Numbered from the stretch's first letter, positions 33,526 to 45,289 are shown. The stretch is 64,000 nt of DNA from Agriotes lineatus (GCA_940337035.1 CALNHX010003528.1:83745-147744); one strand, 5' to 3'. The notes: a model not told the origin generated them from the letters alone. A program made the numbers and translations.

Positions 33526-34285
33526 TACTGACGGATCTAAAACAAAGCATGCAATGGGTGCCGGAGTTTTCTCTGACGATCTGAATCTCTGCCAAAGTGA
33601 ACCGCTAGGCAAAATGGCCACTGTCTTTCAAGCGGAGGTAATTGGAATAATGCATGGTGCAAAAGAAATTCTTGAAAGAAGAATTGAGAATCAATGTATC
33701 GGTATCTTCACTGACAGTAGAGCCGATTTACTAGTCCTGGGCAGTTGCAAAATTACCTCAGGTTGGTACTGCAGTGCCGTGAAGCTCTCGAGGATATCTC
33801 AAAAAATAATGTGGTTTCCCTTGTATGGGCGAAAGGACATGACGGCAACTACAGCAATGAGGAGGCCGATGAGACTGAGAGAATGGCTTCCGAACAATTT
33901 CCCTGACAACATTAAGCTCTATGCTATATTAAAAAACTTTAAACAGCTTTATTGATGGGTTAACATGCAAAGCTGTCGTCAATTAAGGGCTGCTATTACA
34001 GCGCCCTCACCAAAAAGAGACAACTATTGCTTGTAAATGTCCCGAAGTAACCTTCTACTGGTCGTGGGTATCCTATCTGAATACTGCACATTAAACCAAG
34101 ATATGCACAGGATGGGACTAGTGGACAACCGAAACTGTCGCGGATGCAACGAGGATGACGAGACAGCAGAACACGTTCTCTCCCACTGCTCAGCTTTCGC
34201 AAGAGTTGCGGCCATCCTTAAGTACTTTCAAAGGATTGAATGGCTTGAGTCATACCCAACTTGGAGAGCTGCTAGGAGGTAGCAC
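33522..34285 (+). mobile_element. Non-LTR retrotransposon 3' part: RNase H plus C-terminal zinc knuckle
   Basis: The + strand reads STDGSKTKHAMGAGVFSDD (first catalytic Asp), FQAEVIGIMHGAKE (Glu), and IGIFTDSRADLLVL (second Asp). After a frameshift it reads NNVVSLVWAKGHDGNYSNEE, the end of the RNase H fold. Then HRMGLVDNRNCRGCNEDDET and AEHVLSHCSAF form the C-x2-C...H-x4-C knuckle of I/R1/LOA-group elements, followed by a stop. The RT part is absent; it abuts a - strand RT relic head to head. Confidence 0.75.
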
Positions 34286-34589
34286 AATGGGACCCCTTTA
34301 TGCAATGTAAGTGTGTGTGAGGTAACTCACTCTCCACATATAATCCAGTACTGCGTAAACACATTTTTAATGTTGTTAGTTGGTTTGGTTCCGCTTTGCT
34401 GTTCTGAATTTAAAGTTTTTCAGTTCAGTTGCTTGAAGTTCAAGTTTTTCACACATTTTATTTATTTTGATCCTATTTTTTTCTCCTCCGCTTTTGATTT
34501 TACGTTTGTACTTTCTGAACTCGTTTTGAAATTGAAATGGCTGACGTATATCCAAAAATAAATTGGTAGACATCATAATATCTACGGTG

Positions 34590-35580
34590 AAGCATGATGT
34601 AATACTGAAGCAGCAGCGCGGATGTATGCAATAGATTTTCAAATCTCTTCCATCGGATATTTACGTATGTTACACAGCGAGCACGCGATAATCTACGCTA
34701 TTCGTGGTCGTGGATCCGATAGACTCCAAAAAAGTTCGGGTGCAGAAAAACATGTATTGGAACTGATAGCAAACGACCCAACATTAAGCACAAAGAGCAT
34801 TGGTCGTTAGTTAGGCATTTATAATGGGGTAGTTTGGCGTACCCTCCAGTAAGATCTACAGTACCCTTATCATTTTGAAAAGGGACAGGCATTTGCCCGT
34901 GAAGACTCAGAAAGGCGAGTTCAGTTTTGGCAGTGGCTTCTCCAACAATCCAAACCTTCTTAACCTGGTTCTATTGACTGATTACATACATTCTCACCAG
35001 GAATGGTACTTTTAATTTTCACAACTACCATCATGGTCAGTGGAGAACCCACATACTATAAGACAATTCCACTTTGAGGAGAGATATTTAGTGAATGTAT
35101 GGTGTCATAATCAATGGGTCTTTAATAGGTGGCCCTAATATCCCACCTAGAACGACCAGCCTCGATTATTTCAATGTTATTAATGATTGAGAAAATACTT
35201 TAAAAGTCGTACTTTCGTCAATTCCACAAAGAGTGTATTTTGAACATGACGAAACTCCCTGTCACTATCACGTAGAATACGAGTTTTTTTGAATTTGCAG
35301 ATCGTTGGATTGAACGTGGGAGACCAATCTAATGCATTTTATATGCGGGGTTTCATGAAAATTTTGATTTATCGACCTGGATTAGCAGAACCGCGAAATG
35401 TCAAGGAGTTGCGGCAACGAGTCTATCGCGCCACAGTAGCACAGATACTACAGCAAGATGCAATAGAACGAGCCTATCAATCACTGCTAAGACGAGGGCG
35501 ACTTACTTATTATGCAACGGATTTAACTGCGAGCATTTGCCTGAAGCAGAGCAGAAGTACCCAAACATAAGGTGCAACTA
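34590..35580 (+). pseudogene. DDE transposase pseudogene (Tc/mariner-like, DDE_3 type)
   Basis: A degenerate reading runs through MYAIDFQISSIGYLRMLHSE, ELIANDPTLSTKSIGR (helix-turn-helix start), LQYPYHFEKGQAFAREDSER and RVQFWQWLLQQS, then HDETPCHYH at about 35,248, the decayed HDGAPxH motif with the second catalytic Asp. DRWIERGRPI, then a C-terminal segment LQQDAIERAYQSLLRRGRLT follow. There are at least eight in-frame stops, and the region of the last catalytic residue is garbled. I match this to an abundant arthropod Tc3-like family. No terminal inverted repeats were identified. Confidence 0.65.
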
Positions 35581-35708
35581 AATGAGTTTTTCTTATTACT
35601 TAAATTTTTATTTTAATATAGGGCATGTGATTTATACCATCATGTGTAACACCCCTTTAAACTTTCTCCCCCAAGACGGCAAACACTAGTACAATTAACA
35701 CCATATTA

Positions 35709-35975
35709 ATATTTTTCTTTTTCCTCTTCAATTAGGCCAGTGGCCTGTTTTAACCATTAAGTTGTGGTTCTATGAGCATTCACTGCTCATAAGCCGGGTA
35801 GGTGGCTAGCCTTTCCTGTCGAAACTGAGGAAGCGTTTCCTTGTTAAGGGTTAATGGCTACCACAGGTGTAGCGTGGTAGCCGGAGAGCGTACGATATTT
35901 AAGAATCCTTATATAGTCCATCGAACCCGAACCGGTCACCTGAAACTCAATGTTGCTTGCTCGGCCATGCGCTCT
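35709..35975 (-). mobile_element. tRNA-derived SINE, inverted copy
   Basis: On the - strand a tRNA-like head holds an A box (ATGGCCGAGCAAGC, about 35,955-35,969) and a B box (GGGTTCGATGG, about 35,919-35,929). The body (CCGGCTACCACGCTACACCT and onward) is shared with the + copy at 36.5-36.8 kb. It ends GGCCACTGGCCTAATTGAAG and an A-rich tail. The head resembles a leucine- or serine-type tRNA. Confidence 0.75.
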
Positions 35976-36510
35976 TCATATTTAGATTTGCAATTTGAAT
36001 TTCTGTTAGATACATTTACTAAGGAAGTAAATAAATCAGTTGATGAGATTTTCCGGAAACTGTTACCTAATGTAGGTTTTTTGCTACTCTTTGGGCATGG
36101 ATCTTTACAACAACCATCATGAACGATGTGTTTGTTTGTACATTATATTTCAAGCAAGTGAAATAAATAATTTTACATGTATGAGATTTTTGTTTGAGTG
36201 TGGTAATTCACGCGAGCTTTTCACGTACGTCTGCTGTCTTTATATTTATCTTACAGCTTTTGTACAATATAATTATAAAACGACACAAATTGTTAACTGC
36301 CATAGAACTGTAATACAGTGTCTATAAAAGTTTGTCTGGTTAAGACGGCTTTGAATGATGCCGCTTTTTAAGCATTGTGGAATGTGTTATGGCTTTTGTC
36401 GGCATCTGTATTACCGGCCAACCTATTTCCGACAGCTTTGCTATATTTAACTTAAAAATTGCAAACAAATTTGTTCTCAATGTCATAATGTAAATCATTT
36501 TGATTGGATT
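35976..36510. other. Spacer between inverted SINEs
   Basis: No gene is recognised. Short open frames (to about 78 codons) lack motifs. Confidence 0.35.
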
Positions 36511-36785
36511 CGTGTAAGCGGATGGCCCAGAAAGCAAATGCTCTCCTCTCAGGTGGCCGGGCCGGGGTCGAATCCCGGCAGACTTAGAAGGATTTTAAGA
36601 AAATCGTACGCTCCCCGGCTACCACGCTAACACATGTGGTAGTCGTTAAACCCTATACAAGGAAACTTTCCTCACTTTCGATGGGCGAGGCTAGCAACCT
36701 ACCCGGCCTAAGAGCAAAGAGGACTCATAGAACCACTTTATGGTTAAAACAGGTCACTGGCCTATAATAAGAGAAAGAGGGATTA
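36511..36785 (+). mobile_element. tRNA-derived SINE, + strand copy
   Basis: The head contains an A box TGGCCCAGAAAG (36,523-36,534) and B box GGTCGAATCC (36,566-36,575), spaced as in a tRNA. The body has CCGGCTACCACGCTAACACA, then GGTTAAAACAGGTCACTGGC, and a tail AATAAGAGAAAGAGGG. It is about 80-85% similar by eye to the - copy. Transcription would use the internal pol III promoter. Confidence 0.8.
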
Positions 36786-36789
36786 GTTT

Positions 36790-38350
36790 CATCTACAATT
36801 GTTTATTAGCAGGAACAGGATGACTGAAATTTGTTTGAAAGTAATGTTGGTTAATCTTAAATTAATTAGTGTTGGTCATAACACAATGATGGGGCAAAAT
36901 TGCACATTACAGGTACTTTCAAAGCTGTCTTGATCAGACACTCTGTAGAATTAGTAGACGTGTAGACGGAACCGTTTTAGTTACTTGTGCATAATTTTGG
37001 TTTTTAGTCACTGAAAGCGATTATAAGTTAGTATATTAAAACACAATTTGCATCAGGCATGATTATGTTGCAGGCGTCTCAGTTTAGAAAGGAAAAGTGC
37101 GACAATAGGTCTTATCTAGTTTGCAGAAACAAATCAAATCCTTTGAATTTTGATATTTTGCAAATGTGACAATCTGCCAGTTGTCTGAAACATTGTTTAG
37201 ATGAAAACAATCTGTAAAGGGGTTTACACGGAACTTTCCTTGTAAGTGGAGATTTTGATACTAAAATTTTTGAAAATATTAAAGAAAAAATAGAATTTTA
37301 TTTTTTAAGGTGTTCGTCCTGTATATGTTGGGTCCAAAATAGGTTTTGTTCGTGAAGGGTAAAACTCTCAGCTATGTGCAAAATATTACTTTTATTTAAC
37401 TGATAAGTTATCGAGGCAAAGCAAGAACAGACAGAATTTATTTTTTGAAGGTGTTCAGTACGTCCTGTATATATTTGGCCAAACTATTGTCGGTTCAAGT
37501 CAAGTAAACATATAATCCGCATGCAAAATATCATCGTCTTCCAACAAATAGTTTTTAAGCTACACCGCCAACAGACGGGCAGACAGACGGACTTCGTCTT
37601 TTGTACGGGGGAAGTAAAACCAAACTGGCTTTTAATAATCACATTAATACATCAAAGTATTTTGTTGCAAACAGTATATTAAATACCGCTGCTGTATTAT
37701 AAATTTTACCATAACGCTTCCATGTTCAAAGTAACTAAAAAGATGTACCATCCCAATGTGTAAAATGAAGACACGATGTTGCAATATTGGTTAAAATTGA
37801 GTTAATAATCGAGCTAATATGACTCATTCAGTTTTAACTCATATAATTATTTACTTGTTATATTTATTTAGTATTGGAACTTGTTAATCATCCTGGGAAA
37901 CTAATACATATAAAACACAAATTGGTACACAAACGTTTTTGAAATTTGGCACAGGGAGATAAGGGTTTACTACATCGTTCGACTAGCTATGGGGAAGGGC
38001 AAGGGGAAGGAGGGAGTTTCAAGTACGATAGTGATATTAAAAATAATTGTATATACATTGAAAATTCTTGTTGTTGTTATGGGTGCCACCTCGTGTTCAT
38101 AAGCCAGTGATATAAACGGAATTTCACCAGGAAAGCCTCCTCGGCGTTGGAAGATATGTGGGATCACTCCGAAAATTCAACTTATCTTGCTTTCTCTTTT
38201 TCTCTAAAAAGGTTATTTTACTTCAATAAAACGGGTTGTTTGCGGCACAATATAGGACGAGACAAGTGGACTGATTACAATATCCGGTAAAAACCCGAAA
38301 TAAAGTTCTCCAACACCCCAACGGTCATTTTAATTAATAAAATTATTAGT
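36790..38350. other. AT-rich DNA with a short direct duplication
   Basis: Two diverged direct copies (from about 37,291 and 37,433, period about 141 bp) share AGAATTTATTTTTT, GGTGTTC and CGTCCTGTATAT. They are followed by a CAGACGGGCAGACAGACGGA segment at about 37,570-37,590 and GGGGGAAGTAAAA. No gene is recognised. Confidence 0.4.
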
Positions 38351-38974
38351 AAGAGTGGTTGCAATGTCTCAGAGTTTGCTGATTTTCGTTTTAATATATT
38401 ATCTGCATTTATTTATACTCATAAAGTTCATGTTGCTCCGTTTATATTATGCGATTTTTGAAATAGTACATCCTGAATCACCTAGGGGTAGTATTTCCAA
38501 AGATTCCGTTTGTCAAAATGGCACATACAGCATGCTGCCTATTAACAATTCGATGGAAGGTAGAAATATTTTGACAGTTTGGAATTACCAAATGTCGCCT
38601 ATTTATTTAAGAGTTGATATAATGTCACACAATTTGTTGCTTTTTATATTAATATTTTATCTGCTCTCCTCCACATCTATTAATTTCTGTTGCTGTGTTT
38701 GTAGTACGAGACTAACAAAATAGTACATTCTGAGTTTTGTAGGGTTTATATTTGTTGAGTTTCCGTTATCAAACTGTCGAAAATGCTGCATTTTTTTCTA
38801 TTAAAATGATTAGCAACGGCGGGTTTAATGCTTCACAATGCTGCTTTCTATACTAATATTTTATGCAGGCTTTTGCACGCTCATCAAATTAATTCTGGTT
38901 TGTTTACAGTATGTAATTAACAAAATAGTACACCCTAAATTTCGTTTATTTCCTCTTGACTTGTTAAACGGTCA

Positions 38975-39094
38975 TTACTGTCGTCTAAATTGACTCGGTA
39001 AATGAGTTCTTACAGGCCAGGTGCCTGTAAAGTTTTACTGTCGTCTGAACTGACCGGTAAAAGAGTCTTTACAGGCCAGATGCCTGTAAAATGC
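38975..39094. repeat. 60-bp tandem dimer with hairpin
   Basis: TTACTGTCGTCT begins at 38,975 and again at 39,035. Each unit ends with TTTACAGGC-loop-GCCTGTAAA (or a one-base variant), a 9-bp stem. Two copies only. Confidence 0.8.
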
Positions 39095-40227
39095 TGCCAT
39101 CGCGACTTTACAAGCACCTTGTGTTTTAATAATTATATCCTTCATTAATCACTAATATTAATTTTCAGGATGTTCCTCAAGAGGAAATAAAACGTTGTAT
39201 GCGGCTCGCTTGCAATTACCCTTTATTGGGGTCACCGGATTACAGGGCTCGCTCCTACGTCGCTCACCCTGCAAATTATCCGGCTCGCCCATAAAGGCTA
39301 ATTTACTAAGTTTGGCACGTAAATAACTATTACGGTATTTCCGCTTGCTAATTGTCAAAACGGCGCATACAGTGTCCTCGCGTATTACCAACGGGATTAT
39401 CGCGCACCTGTAAATGACTAGATAATATACAGGGTGTTCCAGAACTGCCTCCCCACCGATTAGTTTAAAATTCGGAGACTCCTGTAGAACAGTTTTTAAA
39501 CAACACAAAATACTAACTTTCTCCCTTAGTACACAGTTCCTCCAGTAAGAAGTTATAGGGCCTTGAAGTTCAATTTTTTATTTTATTTTTTTATGTTAAT
39601 TTCCTCAAATGTAGAGATATCGATTTGAGTTTTGGTGCACATGCTTACTATTATGTACTGCAATAATGATACAATTTTCGTAAACTAGATATAACTGTAA
39701 GAGAAACTTTACCTATCTTGGAAAACTTTTTTAGCTCTAACTTTGTTAGATGTAACATGTTTTTAAATTTAAGTTATTATCCGAAAGAGAATTAAAAAGC
39801 GTAAAAATAAAGTGCTCTCAGTTCATAAGCGTGAACGCAACTGTTTACCTTAAAATGCCCATCAAATGTTTTTGATTGACATTAAAACGTGTAAGTATCA
39901 AGTAGCCATGATTATAAAAACAACGGGTAATGATTGTGATCTAGTAAACAACAATAATAAATCAATCAATGAGGTCGGTGACGGATAATAACAAATACAT
40001 TTAAAGTTTTTTGAAGTTGGCATGTGCATATAATTGTTGTACTAGGGATTCTGTATTTTGTTTTGCAAATGTTTCCACACCTATATACAGGCACATTTGA
40101 ATTTAAAAATGGCAATTAATATTTCTGATTGTCCGTGTCAAAGTATATATTTTTCTAGAAATTCTCTTCTGAAGTTTTATAAGTAGTTTGTAAGTACATT
40201 CCTAGACAAAGATAAGTTCTAGAAGTA

Positions 40228-40979
40228 CAGGGTTATTCATTATAAATTACCCACCCCTTATCATCGTTATTATTGCCTATAGAAAAAAAAGTTTTAAATA
40301 AAAGTTATGTGGTTATAACTGAATTTTGTTAAAATGCTATCAAAAGTACAGTGGCGTGCATAATTAAGGGGATACAAAAAAGTAATATATTTTTTTAAAT
40401 GGAACACCCTGTATAATATTAATTTTTGGAATGATCTTTCTTTCCTCATTTCAAAAATATACCATATGTTACCCTTACCTTATACCGTTTTTGAGTTATT
40501 AAACGTTGAATATCTTAGTTAAACTAGTTACTCTAAATAGGAATTATTAAAGTAAGCTATGAAAATGCAACTATTTTGTTTGATAAGTGACATTTCTTTA
40601 ATAAATAATAAAAATTAGTTATCATTTATTTATATTTAAATTTCCTGAATAAAACTTTGTTATATTTAATAATGTTAACTAGTTTAACTAAGATATTTGA
40701 CGTTTAATAACTCAAAAACGGTATAAGGTAAGGGTAACATATGGTATATTTTTGAAATCAGGAAAGAAAGATCATTCCAAAAATTTAATAATATACAGGG
40801 TATTCCATTTAAAAAAATATATTACTTTTTTGTATCCCCTTAATTATGCACGCCACTGTACTTTTGATAGCATTTTAACAAAATTCAGTTATAACCACAT
40901 AACTTTTATTTAAAACTTTTTTTTCTATAGGCAATAATAACGATGATAAGGGGTGGGTAATTTATAATGAATAACCCTG
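40228..40979. mobile_element. TA-flanked foldback element, second level of nest
   Basis: The left end CAGGGTTATTCATTATAAAT and the mirrored right end ATGAATAACCCTG are flanked by TA on both sides. Its arms (40,228-40,346 and 40,861-40,979) are near identical and converge on CTATCAAAAG-TA / TA-CTTTTGATAG, where the third palindrome sits. Confidence 0.8.
40349..40858. mobile_element. TA-flanked foldback element, innermost of nest
   Basis: The left end CAGTGGCGTGCATAATTAAG and the right end finishing CACGCCACTG are flanked by TA. About 65 bp in from each end lies a CACCCTG-TA (left) or TA-CAGGG (right) boundary. The palindrome then continues inward through CCATATGTTACCCTTACC and its mirror to about 40,550 and 40,670. 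Confidence 0.8.
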
Positions 40980-41571
40980 TACACTCATGAAATTTTGGAA
41001 ATCAAAGGCCACTTTGTGTTTTTATATTTACTGAACAGACTATAGCTGAAAAGAGTTTTCAGATATAGGTAAAGTGCCTCGTACAATGAAGTCTAGTGTA
41101 TGAAACATTTTTTACTAGTGCAGTACATAATAGTGCTTATGTATACCAAAATTCAAATCGGTATCTTCACATTTGTGGAAATTAACATAAAAAGAAAAGA
41201 GAAAAAAATGAACTTCAAGGCCCTATAACTTCTTACTGGAGGCACTTTGTACTAAGGTATATTAGGTTTAATCGATTTATTATAACCTAAGGAATTTATG
41301 ACTTATCGGCGCCGAAGCAGTTCTGGGACACCCTGTATGTACCGACAGGAATAACAAAATGCCGCAGTTTTATTATCGATGTGATTAGCAAGGTCGATTT
41401 TAATTCCTGGCGATTTAGTGCTTTTTGATTTAATATTCTTTCTTCGCTTATCTACATGAATTCAATTAAATTTATATTGCTTGGTTTACAGTATGTGACT
41501 AACGAAATAGTACGTGCTGAGTTTTGTTGATTTTATATTTGCGAAGTTTCCATTTCCAAAACGCCGCAGAC

Positions 41572-41726
41572 CAATACCACCCGAAGAACAAGACCGCAAG
41601 CTTTCTCGTGATATCAGCACAGGTAGGTCGAATTGGCCAATGATCTAATTTATAGAGCCCATCTCAATGCTTGAAGATCTATAAATTCAATCAGGAGTGC
41701 TGCGATCTTGTTCTTCAGGTAGTATT
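41572..41726. mobile_element. 155-bp MITE-like element with 26-bp terminal inverted repeats
   Basis: CAATACCACCCGAAGAACAA, then GACCGC, at the left matches the reverse complement of the right end, CAATACTACCTGAAGAACAA, then GATCGC. CAGAC lies directly before the left end and two bases beyond the right end, so a target duplication is only suggestive. Confidence 0.6.
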
Positions 41727-41830
41727 GCTCAGACACAGTTCTCGAGTATCTGTAAAGGACTAGAAAACAATATAGAATAATAAAGTGCCGCAGTTTTTAT
41801 TATTAAAATGATTTTAGGAAAGACAGTTGT

Positions 41831-42960
41831 CATGATTCACTTTTGCGCTATTTCTTAAACGAGGATTGCTCGAGTGCTGAGTGCTAATAGCTTGTTTAGA
41901 TAATTCCATGGCATCACTGATTTTTGTAAAAGTGCTAGTCTGATTTTTTTTGCATTCTTTCGGTTCCGGAAAATGGAAAATTGTTAGCAAAAGTATGAAT
42001 GGATGTAATATTTTTTCTCTACAAAAAATTTATTTACACTAAAGCTCTAAAATAATTAGGAGAGCAAATAATTGAACATAAAGGATTTACTATGCACATT
42101 GCTGTGGTTCGTTGCACAAATCAACACCCGGTACAGCACCCTAACTCTTTTTCAGCTAATTGCTTAAGACTCAAAATGTCAATGCAAGACCGTCTAGAGA
42201 GGAATCTAATTTGCTGCTATATCTATTATATATTTTTCGTAATATTATACCGTTATGGTCATTAGGCTATATATAGCAAATAACGGATGCGGTTATTTGT
42301 ATATCGTTTCTTAATGCAAATTTATACATTTTAAGAAATTAAACATAATATAAAGGGCACGTGAATTTTAGTAGCTGGCGTCGTTATGATCATTAACTGC
42401 CGGTGGCTATTAACAATGACTTTTCATGTGTTTGTTTAGTTCAGTTAAAATATCGTTAATAACTATTTATTTTGTATTTCTAATTATTCAGCTTGTAGAC
42501 TGAGATAATAATACTTACGTTTGTTGCTCTTCTTATGTATTGAACTTCTGAAAGTTAGATTCCATTTAACCTTCGGGCACTTGGTACTTATTCTTGGAGT
42601 AGTTCTAGGGACGTACTTCGAATGCTCAATAAAGATGCCTCCAGAGCCTAAGACTTATGTTTTATACTATAATAGCCTTTCATATGTCCTTTACATTAAT
42701 TTTGATGGAACCCTAAATCGGCTTCCTAATATTCGCTTCTCCTTTGGTCAGGAGTTGTTCGCAGCTTGTTAGACCAATTTCTACCAAACTAAGTTAGGAA
42801 GATAGAGAGAGAAACAACTGCCTGTAGGCAATCATAATTTAATAAATTAATTATTTATTAATATTAAGAGTAAACGACAAATTTATACAGTTTTTCAAGG
42901 AAATTTGATTTGCTACTAATGGAGCATTTTCACTTTTCATAAGCGCATCAATTCAAGAAA
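41831..42960. other. Unrecognised DNA
   Basis: The 83-codon frame at 42,521-42,772 (+) has no recognised motif. No repeats or termini are evident. Confidence 0.35.
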
Positions 42961-42997
42961 TTGATAGTTGTTTAGGCATCAGCTTTTGTTGTTCAAA

Positions 42998-43136
42998 ATG
43001 GTTTCCTCAATATTTGGGTTCTGTTTTGCTTTGATAAAAATTCTAATAGTAACTTCTATTTTGATTCGAACAGCTTGCGCTAGGTTAGTTTCTCATACTG
43101 TCGATAATTTCCATCGTTTCTGCTTTTCAGAACCAG
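42998..43136 (+). other. Candidate first coding exon of a host gene (signal-peptide-like)
   Basis: The start CAAAATGG fits the insect translation-start context. It opens MVSSIFGFCFALIKILIVTS, then ILIRTACARL: a hydrophobic run with a plausible cleavage after the alanine/cysteine segment, like a secretory signal. The frame runs to CAG|GTAAGA at 43,136/43,137, a good splice donor. A polypyrimidine-AG just 6 nt before the donor confuses the picture. No homologue is recognised. Confidence 0.25.
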
Positions 43137-43139
43137 GTA

Positions 43140-45285
43140 AGAATTATATTTTGTTACGGATATTTTGGAGCTTCCCCTGTACTAGTAAAAGTTTGTTAAA
43201 TGAATTTTATTTTTAAGTATTAATAGGTGGTTTCAACTGGTAATTTTGCATGCATTAGTATAGACCTAGCTAGTTGTATTTTAATTTTAAACATTTCGTT
43301 ATAATTAATAGGTGGTTTCGCATGCAACTCCCTTGGAAATTAACTAGATTTTCATCATTTAAATTTATTCTGCCCAAATCCATTTACATTTAAGCCTGGT
43401 AGTTGGGCAACTTTAGGCGCATTTATTATAAATTAATTCCCTGGCCTGATTTGTTGCAAGTGCAATGTTGTTATTTTATGGTGCAGTATAATTTTTCAGG
43501 AGGTTTTTTTGTAGTTTCTATTGGAGGTTTTGATATCTTGGAATTTGTAGAACACATGGCTTCGTTCTCACGTTCTTTTCCATTCTAAATTTTCTTGCAA
43601 GCTGGTTGTGCGCTGGTAGTTTAGTGCTTCGAAGAGCCCTTTGGCTTGGCTTATCTCCGATAGTTTTATGGAGGATCTAGAAGCACATATGCCTGTTATG
43701 ACGTTCGTAATTATTAGTTTTGGTTGATGTACTTACGTCGTTCGCGATTGCGGATTTATTTCGGGCCAACGTTACCCCCTTGCACGTTCGCTCTGGCTAC
43801 CCTCCAACAATAGGTAAGCTAACGTTAGCCCTGGCTTCTTAATCGAGAGCTTACTTGGGAATGTTTGTACGTTTTCAGCCATTTTCCGTCAGGATTAATC
43901 TTCTGTTGGGATTAATCTTCGCTGGGATTAAATGTCGCGATGTGTACCTGGAATTGACAAATTGCATTTGTATTTTGCAACCCCATTGGACTCCGCTAAG
44001 AAGCAAGATCCCACACTACGCCTATCTGCAATCCACCCGCTGCCTACATTGACATCGACGCAGGGCTGCCTTCGTCACTCGTACCGCTATCGGCAGCTGA
44101 TGCCCTGCCTTCTGCTACCCCAGGTGCCAGTCTGCCAAGGAAGCAAGCGGAATGATTAGATTTGGATGTGTATTTCTGCAGGCAAGACACTCGTATAAAT
44201 ATTAATCGTCTCGCCTGGTGTATTTGTATTAGGATAGGCGAACGTTTTGTACCGTTAAAACTAGGGCATGCTACAAATCGTTCCCCCTTGTGTACCTTTG
44301 TTTAGGTTAGGTGTATCGTTAGTACAGATCTACGAGGGCAGGTTATATGCCTCGTTCTATTGTAAGTGTTCTCGTTTAGATTTATGTTTGGGCTTGCTGC
44401 AATAGTTGTGCTGCCACTTTTTGAAAACTACTGATTAAAGTTATTTAGGCTTACCAGAGGTCTGTCGATGACATCGGGTCATGGGTACGAATGTGTGGGA
44501 GGCTTCGTTTATATTTAGCCACCCTCGTTGCTTCACAGCGCGACCTTCTACAAATTAGAGTAACGTAGCACTTCGAGTTTTGAAAGCATCTTAGTAAAAT
44601 GGTTCTGTTTACTTACCCTGTAGCACGTGATAGCCGTGTTTGACGGCTTGGCTCGACATTTATTCGGCCCCTTTCTTGTGTCGGGGGTCGTACTCAGCCA
44701 TTTGCGTTCGAAATTACAACGCGAAATTAGTCAGCAATCTGTCGGCTGTGGCTCGTGAACCGAGCACGGTGGCCTTTTGGTCAAATTCAAGTTCCTGTGA
44801 TTCGATTACGCAAATTTGTTTTACGCCTGTTTCAAACCTGTTAAGAGCATATTCATAAACTTGCTGTAGTATTCATGGATACCCTGATGTCTTTACACTA
44901 AGGAACCTCCATGTTATCGTATGGCCATACCAAATGCACGGTGTTTCCGCAAGTTAGAAATTTTGAGAGTTGCCTTAATGTCAATTCGAGCTAACATTCG
45001 GGGTTAAACTTTAGCTAGGAAAATGTCAGGTCATTTTGGTATTTTAAATAGCCACCTAGGCTTTAGGGCAGCCTGCCCGTATGCTAAACCCTTTTAGTTC
45101 TTTATTTGGCTCCATCGCCTAATTCCAGAATCATGATTTCGCACATAATTGGCCCCAAACGCAGTATTTCTCGTCGGTTGGAGCCCCCCTCTGATGGCGC
45201 TTTGGCAGCCGAGCGTTATCGCTCGCAAGAATTCCGAATCTTCTAGAAAACACGCCGTTGTGGGGTGATACTATGGTCGCCGGCA
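43140..45285. other. Unrecognised DNA becoming more GC-rich
   Basis: Base composition rises from about 43.7 kb. Short frames at 43,855-44,159 and 44,640-44,858 lack motifs. A TTAATAGGTGGTTTC-like segment occurs twice near 43,225 and 43,310. No gene is supported. Confidence 0.35.
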
Positions 45286-45289
45286 TTAA

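Larger units (their letters stand above)
39430..41335. mobile_element. 1.9-kb TA-flanked foldback element, outermost of three
   Basis: The left end CAGGGTGTTCCAGAACTGCC and the right end (reverse complement CAGGGTGTCCCAGAACTGCT) are each followed outward by TA. Arm similarity extends about 350 bp on each side through GTTATAGGGCCTTGAAGTTC, more diverged than the inner elements. There is no ORF. Its end matches the 10.1-kb element. Confidence 0.75.
38350..41830. repeat. Second decayed satellite-like array, interrupted by nested foldbacks
   Basis: A unit containing GTTTACAGTATGTGACTAAC, AAAATAGTACATYCTGAGTT, then TTTGTCAAAATGGCGCATAC recurs in one orientation: about 38,385-38,560, 38,600-38,850, 38,870-38,990, 39,345-39,425 (partial), 41,345-41,590 and 41,770-41,830 (partial). 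Unit length is about 200-250 bp. A second, 60-bp direct duplication lies within it at 38,975-39,094. The open frame at 38,355-38,723 runs through repeat units and is not considered a gene. Confidence 0.65.

Noticed and set aside
36511..36590. Possible functional tRNA gene
   Set aside because: A and B boxes are present but the cloverleaf is imperfect and the SINE body continues directly; it is a SINE head.
38355..38723. 122-codon + strand frame with hydrophobic segments
   Set aside because: It runs through degenerate satellite units; the hydrophobicity comes from T-rich codons.
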